A stretch of DNA of 37,632 nucleotides from the NCBI GenBank assembly GCA_019136435.1, contig JAGVUD010000253.1, positions 1 to 37,632 of the forward strand. The letters are read 5' to 3'. The translations under genes were made by a program, and so were the position numbers. The notes below the pieces were generated by a model that did no database searches, was not told the DNA's origin, and saw only the letters and a list, made by a program, of their open reading frames with translations. The DNA comes from Armatimonadota bacterium. GTDB lineage: Bacteria; Armatimonadota; UBA5829; DSUL01. The first letter of the stretch is position 1, and every line of letters begins with the position of its first letter. Shown here one piece after another: positions 36,569 through 37,632 of the stretch.

Positions 36569-37632
36569 ATGGACTGGCAGGCACGTTGGATATGGTCACG
36601 AGGCGAGGAGAACCCCTGGAACTACTGGCTCTCGGCGCGAAAGAGCTTTTCGCTGAAATCAACGCCACAGAGCGCTCTGATTCGGGTGACGGCGGACACG
36701 CGGTACGTGCTGTGGGTCAACGGCGAGCGTATCGGCCGGGGGCCGGTGCGGGCCTGGCCCGCCCACTGGCGCTATGACACCTACGACCTGAGCGGGCGGC
36801 TGAAGCAGGGCGAAAACGTGATCGCGATCCTCGTGCTGCACTATGGCATCGGGACGTTCCAGTCGCTGCCCACCCGCGGCGGGCTGCTGGCGCAGGTGGA
36901 AGCGGACGGCGAAGTCGCGGCGGCGACCGATGACACATGGAAGGTGCGCGAGCATCCGGCGTACTCGCGAGTGAGTCCGAGGATCACCTGCCAGCAGGCA
37001 TGGGCCGAGGTGTACGACGCGCGAGAGGACGACGGCGGCGCGGACTGGATCGGCGCGGACTGCGACGACAGCGCGTGGGAGTCGGCGGTGACGGTAGGCG
37101 CTGTGGGATGCGATCCGTGGAAGGAGCTTCTCCCGCGCGACATCCCGTTTCTCACGGAAGAGCCGATCTACCCCGTCAACGTTCTGGAGGCGCGGACGGT
37201 GCGCGCTCCACAGACGGTGTGGGCCTTCGATTTGCGGCGCAATCTTCTGCCGGGAGTCGTGGACGCGAACCCGCACGCGCTTTGCGGGCTGGTGGCGGCC
37301 TCGGTTGTTGCGGAACGGGCGGCCGATGTGACGCTCTCCTGCCCGCGCCCGGGCAACTACGCGCCCGGAATGCTGCGGGTGAACGGCCGAGACGTCGAGC
37401 GCGAGGAGGGCACGCGTCTGCCGTTCGAGCACGGGTCCACGTTCCGGTTCAGGCTGGAGCCAGGCGAGAACCTGCTGGTGTGGGATGTGACATGCTCCAT
37501 CCACAGTTGGAGCGCCGCGTGGGTGGTCGAGGCGGACGAGGCGATCACGGAGCAGGCGAGCATTCTGGGCAAAGGCCCGTGGGTGACCTTCGGGCCGTTC
37601 GAGACAACGGACGACCCGGCCTTCCAGCAGGT
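36569..37632 (+). CDS. alpha-L-rhamnosidase-like protein (N-terminal part, cut by window edge)
   Basis: An open frame from ATG 36569, with AAGGAG 6 bases upstream, runs to the window end (354 codons). No signal peptide is present. The first 130 residues form the N-terminal beta-sandwich of GH78-type rhamnosidases: ARWIWSRGEENPWNYWL, ALIRVTADTRYVLWVNGERI with GRGPVRAWP, and YDTYDLSGRLKQGENVIAILVLHYG. More beta-sandwich follows (DDSAWESAVTVG, VWAFDLRR). The catalytic (alpha/alpha)6 barrel would lie beyond the window, so activity cannot be confirmed; related N-terminal modules also occur in other glycosidases. It follows the GH110-like gene by 25 bases. Confidence 0.8.
   Translation, partial: MDWQARWIWSRGEENPWNYWLSARKSFSLKSTPQSALIRVTADTRYVLWVNGERIGRGPVRAWPAHWRYDTYDLSGRLKQGENVIAILVLHYGIGTFQSLPTRGGLLAQVEADGEVAAATDDTWKVREHPAYSRVSPRITCQQAWAEVYDAREDDGGADWIGADCDDSAWESAVTVGAVGCDPWKELLPRDIPFLTEEPIYPVNVLEARTVRAPQTVWAFDLRRNLLPGVVDANPHALCGLVAASVVAERAADVTLSCPRPGNYAPGMLRVNGRDVEREEGTRLPFEHGSTFRFRLEPGENLLVWDVTCSIHSWSAAWVVEADEAITEQASILGKGPWVTFGPFETTDDPAFQQ

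Overview
The window is a stretch of GC-rich bacterial chromosome (over 60% G+C by eye) with dense genes, frequent TTG/GTG starts and good Shine-Dalgarno sites. It holds 23 genes or gene fragments that I can support and three tRNA genes. There is no sign of phage, insertion sequences or CRISPR. The mix of futalosine-route menaquinone genes, a fused siroheme decarboxylase, a tig-clpP-clpX-lon block and many large exported polysaccharide-active or beta-helix proteins without SusC/SusD partners fits a free-living soil, sediment or hot-spring bacterium. Armatimonadota or a nearby phylum is my best guess, but no marker gene here settles it.

Layout. (1) 1-7709: an exported-protein locus read outward from one intergenic region (3917-4200). 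Leftward are a CehA/McbA-type PHP metallohydrolase, a carbohydrate-binding surface protein and an SMP-30/gluconolactonase-like beta-propeller cut by the window edge. Rightward is a 1149-residue GHL10-type glycosidase with FnIII, golvesin-like and OB-like modules, closed by a strong terminator. (2) 7752-10041, leftward: ubiX-, ubiA- and mqnA-type genes, tightly coupled, for menaquinone synthesis. (3) 10182-15779, rightward: a secreted double M16 peptidase, a fused STAS/HATPase regulator, a NicO/RcnA-type metal exporter, a lipoprotein and an unknown 166-residue protein, ending in a terminator. (4) 15784-18636, leftward: a DUF763 protein and an M14 carboxypeptidase. (5) 18787-21489: aconitase. 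(6) 21504-27285, leftward: tig, clpP, clpX and lon, the cytosolic folding and proteolysis module. (7) 27498-27975: tRNA-Leu, tRNA-Lys and tRNA-Arg, all leftward. (8) 28147-29501: folB overlapping a fused ahbA-ahbB. (9) 29831-37632: a giant CSLREA/beta-helix/Ig-repeat surface protein, a small exported carbohydrate-binding protein, a GH110-like glycosidase and the start of an alpha-L-rhamnosidase-like gene.

The most unusual things seen are: a roughly 300-residue Ig plus double-OB cassette shared by two divergently transcribed exported proteins, with a related single module in a third, distant gene; a probable ATT start codon that would restore a complete signal peptide; a Trp at the position of a conserved catalytic Tyr in FolB; a STAS domain fused to its kinase-like HATPase domain; and a compound terminator hairpin about 50 bases before tig. 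None amounts to a demonstrated new defence or mobile system. The candidates for undescribed biology are the surface-protein cassette and the uncharacterised small genes at 14750-15721.
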